Source: DASVCN01 sp040905665 (GTDB lineage: Bacteria > Deinococcota > Deinococci > Deinococcales > Trueperaceae). From it: a stretch of DNA of 64,000 bases. The notes beneath the pieces are model-generated. The model was not told the origin of the DNA. It worked only from the letters and a program-made list of their open reading frames with translations, and ran no database searches. Shown piece after piece: positions 61,656-64,000 of this stretch; position 1 is the first letter of the stretch, and every line of letters begins with the position of its first letter. The position numbers and the translations under genes were made by a program. Location of the stretch: contig JBBDRD010000039.1 of NCBI GenBank assembly GCA_040905665.1, positions 1 through 64,000 on the forward strand, given 5' to 3'.

Positions 61656-64000
61656 ATGACCGTTAGAAATCCGGCGAGCACTACTGAAAGCACTAATGAA
61701 AGCACCGCTGCAACCTCGGCGCTACCCGATCTCGACTTGGCCCAGCGTCTCGCACAAGAGTTGGAGCCGCTCATCGACGGTGAAGTCCGTTTCGATGCCA
61801 AAGCGCGAGCCCTTTACGCGACCGATGCGAGTCCCTACGAGATATGGCCCTTGGGCGTGGTGCTTCCTCGTTCGGTGGCCGATATCCGCAGCACGCTAGA
61901 GGTGGCCCGGCGTCACGGGGTTCCGGTTCTGCCACGCGGCGGGGGGACTTCTCTGGCTGGGCAGACCGTCGCACGCGCGATAGTCGTGGACATGTCGAAG
62001 TACATGACCGAGATCGTTGATTTCGACGCTGGGGCGCGAACCGTGCGCGTGCAACCGGGAGTAGTACGCGACCAACTGAACGAATTCCTCGCCCCCCACG
62101 GACTGCAGTTCACTCCCGACATCTCCACCACCAACCGAGCCAACGTTGGCGGGATGGTCGCCAACAACTCGGCGGGAACGCGTTCGATCAAGTACGGCAA
62201 GACGGTCGACCAGGTCGTGTCGATGACGGTGATGCTGATCGACGGCGCGATTCTGGAGCTGCGCGAGCTGAACGCCGGCGAGCTGGGCGCCAAACTGGCG
62301 CAGGACGACCGCGAAGGCGATATCTACCGGACGGTCCGCCGAGTGGTCACCGAGCACGCCGCGGAGATCGACGCGCGCTTTCCGAAGGTGATGCGGCGGG
62401 TGGGCGGCTACAATCTCGACGAACTGACGGGGGAGCGGCCATTCAATCTGGCCAAACTCGTAAGCGGCTCCGAAGGCACGCTGGCGTTCATTCTGGAAGT
62501 GACGCTTCAACTGCAACCGGTTCCCAGCCACCGGATGCTTGCCCTTCTGCATTTCGAGACGCTCAAAGGTGCCCTCACTTCCGTGCAGCACATAAACCGG
62601 CACGGTCCATCGGCAGTGGAGATCCTCGACGACGTAATGTTCGAACTCGGCCTCACCAATCCGGCGATCGCGCCCCTGATGCACTGGCTCGAAGGCATGC
62701 CGGCGGCGGTGTTGATGGTGGAGTTCGATGGCGAGAGCGAGGAGGAGATGCTCGCCGGCTACCGCTCACTCGAAAGCGATACCGAGGTGAGCCGCCTCAC
62801 CTACCACACCTATACCGCCTTATCGGCGCTGGAGCAGCGTGACGTGCTCGAGCTGCGGCGCGCGGGCTTGGGCATCTACGCCACGGTGAAGGGTCGTCAT
62901 AAACCCATCCCCTTCATCGAGGACGCCGCCATCCCGCCGGAGCACCTTCCTCAGTATCTGCCCGAGGTGCTCGAGGTATGCCGGCGGCACGGCCTGCGCT
63001 TTGGGATTTATGGACACGCCTCGGTGGGGGTCATCCACATCCGGCCGATGATCGATCTCAAGACCGCCGAAGGAGTCTCCCAATATGAGCAAATCTCCGA
63101 GGAGGTGTTCGCTCTCGTCCAGCGCTACGGCGGATCGTGGAGTGGTGAGCATGGCGATGGGCTCATCCGTTCCTATCAGAACCGCCAGCTGTTCGGTGAC
63201 GTGCTCTATGAGGACTTCCGGACGATCAAGGGAGCCTTCGATCCCGAGGGGTTAATGAACCCCGGCAAGATCGTCGACTCGCCGGCCATGACCGAGAACC
63301 TGCGCTACGGCGAGGGCTATCCCGACCCGAAGCTCGAAACGTTCTTCGACTTCTCCGGCGAGGGCGGCTTCCTGGAAGCAGCCGAGGCGTGCACCGGAGT
63401 AGGGGCCTGCCGCAAGGTGGGGACCGGGACCATGTGCCCCTCCTATATGGCCACGCGCGACGAGGACCACTCGACCCGCGGCCGCGCGAACATCCTCCGC
63501 GAAGCAATGACGGGACGCCTGCCCGGCGGACTCGCTTCCAAGGAGGTCTACGAGGTCCTCGACCTGTGCCTGGAGTGCAAGGCCTGCAAGGCCGAATGCC
63601 CGAGCCAGGTCGATATGGCCAAGCTCAAGTACGAGTTTTTGCAGCACTATCACGACGAACACGGCACACCCCTGTCGGCGTTGGCGATGGGCAATGTCGC
63701 TCGCATCGCCCCACTAGCCAGATTTTTCGCGCCGATTGCCAATGCGCTACTCCCGCTCAAGCCGGTGCGCTGGTTGACGGAGAAGCTTGTGAAGGTCGAC
63801 CGGCGGCGAACCCTGCCGTCCTACGCCAGGCAGAGCTTTGGCGGCTGGTTCGCTGGGCGCAATCGACGAAGCCGAGCCGCCATGAGCATTTCACCGGCTC
63901 CTGTAAGCAAGACCGTCGAGAACACCGGTTCCGAACACCCCTCTTCTGAACTGCGCGACTACCCTGGCGACCGCGGCCCGGTCGCTCTGTTCGCCGACAC
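61656..64000 (+). CDS. FAD-linked oxidase/Fe-S fusion (GlcD-GlcF or D-lactate dehydrogenase type), partial
   Basis: The frame is open from ATG 61656 to the window end (781 codons seen, no stop). The first half is a FAD-binding PCMH oxidase with PRGGGTSLAGQT (about residues 85-96), TTNRANVGGMVANNSAGTRS and GFIGHASVGVIHIRP-like GIYGHASVGVIHIRP, and the later SWSGEHGDGLIRS. After that comes an Fe-S part with CTGVGACRK, TMCPSYMATRDEDHSTRGRA and CLECKACKAECPSQVD, so two [4Fe-4S] clusters. The fused GlcD plus GlcF layout oxidises a 2-hydroxyacid such as glycolate, D-lactate or D-2-hydroxyglutarate; the substrate is not decided. Its start has an AATACT seven bases upstream. Early codons show a 12-bp repeat (STTESTNEST). 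Confidence 0.88.
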   Translation, partial: MTVRNPASTTESTNESTAATSALPDLDLAQRLAQELEPLIDGEVRFDAKARALYATDASPYEIWPLGVVLPRSVADIRSTLEVARRHGVPVLPRGGGTSLAGQTVARAIVVDMSKYMTEIVDFDAGARTVRVQPGVVRDQLNEFLAPHGLQFTPDISTTNRANVGGMVANNSAGTRSIKYGKTVDQVVSMTVMLIDGAILELRELNAGELGAKLAQDDREGDIYRTVRRVVTEHAAEIDARFPKVMRRVGGYNLDELTGERPFNLAKLVSGSEGTLAFILEVTLQLQPVPSHRMLALLHFETLKGALTSVQHINRHGPSAVEILDDVMFELGLTNPAIAPLMHWLEGMPAAVLMVEFDGESEEEMLAGYRSLESDTEVSRLTYHTYTALSALEQRDVLELRRAGLGIYATVKGRHKPIPFIEDAAIPPEHLPQYLPEVLEVCRRHGLRFGIYGHASVGVIHIRPMIDLKTAEGVSQYEQISEEVFALVQRYGGSWSGEHGDGLIRSYQNRQLFGDVLYEDFRTIKGAFDPEGLMNPGKIVDSPAMTENLRYGEGYPDPKLETFFDFSGEGGFLEAAEACTGVGACRKVGTGTMCPSYMATRDEDHSTRGRANILREAMTGRLPGGLASKEVYEVLDLCLECKACKAECPSQVDMAKLKYEFLQHYHDEHGTPLSALAMGNVARIAPLARFFAPIANALLPLKPVRWLTEKLVKVDRRRTLPSYARQSFGGWFAGRNRRSRAAMSISPAPVSKTVENTGSEHPSSELRDYPGDRGPVALFAD

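Overview
The window reads as a contiguous, high-GC bacterial chromosome segment, densely packed with operons on both strands. Three things suggest a diderm of the Deinococcota, possibly a Truepera-like lineage: an alternative complex III operon, a long-form TrmB, and repeated promoters with a TANNNT box a few bases before the start codon (the leaderless arrangement known from Deinococcus). The assignment is inference; no rRNA or other decisive marker is present.

Left part (1-9.2 kb): a RelE-type toxin and ribbon-helix-helix antitoxin pair, then a tightly overlapping seven-gene operon for alternative complex III (ActA-F plus a membrane-anchored monohaem cytochrome c). From 9.2 to 16.7 kb, mainly minus strand: a secreted PPC-domain protein, gyrB, a frameshifted PIN-domain (VapC-like) pseudogene, proA overlapping an amidohydrolase, and a small RNHCP zinc protein. 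From 16.9 to 24.2 kb: an ABC-F ATPase with expanded repeat linkers, a DUF3810 membrane protein, an M3 oligopeptidase, a PEGA-domain protein and thioredoxin reductase.

From 24.2 to 33.3 kb a long minus-strand block encodes a SPOR protein, an ABC-2 exporter (permease and ATPase), a 2-phosphoglycerate-kinase-like protein with three ATP-cone-like repeats, a Nudix CoA pyrophosphatase, MazG, an unusual GIY-YIG/laccase-domain (PgeF) fusion, TrmB and a DUF4388 protein with a 15-bp minisatellite. A divergent promoter region then leads into an Lpt-like operon (two LptF/G permeases, an LptD/OstA-like protein, a lipoprotein; 33.4-39.7 kb). Next come plsX, an RluD-type pseudouridine synthase, a conserved membrane protein and an M3 oligoendopeptidase.

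The accessory part is 44.3-53.7 kb. It holds a small LuxR-type regulator, a membrane-tethered C39-like peptidase and an Lnt-like acyltransferase. These are followed by a stretch of visibly lower GC with two large TPR regulators carrying C-terminal winged helices, a THUMP-type RNA methyltransferase, and a previously unlisted 33-residue secreted pre-peptide that is divergent from the second regulator. This is the best candidate for an undescribed system, possibly peptide signalling, but the evidence is only architecture and context.

The right part returns to core genes: rpsA (ribosomal protein S1, five S1 domains, RGG and Asn-rich tail), htpX-like and lemA, mnmA, a LapA-like membrane protein, recJ, and a FAD/Fe-S oxidase that runs off the end of the window.
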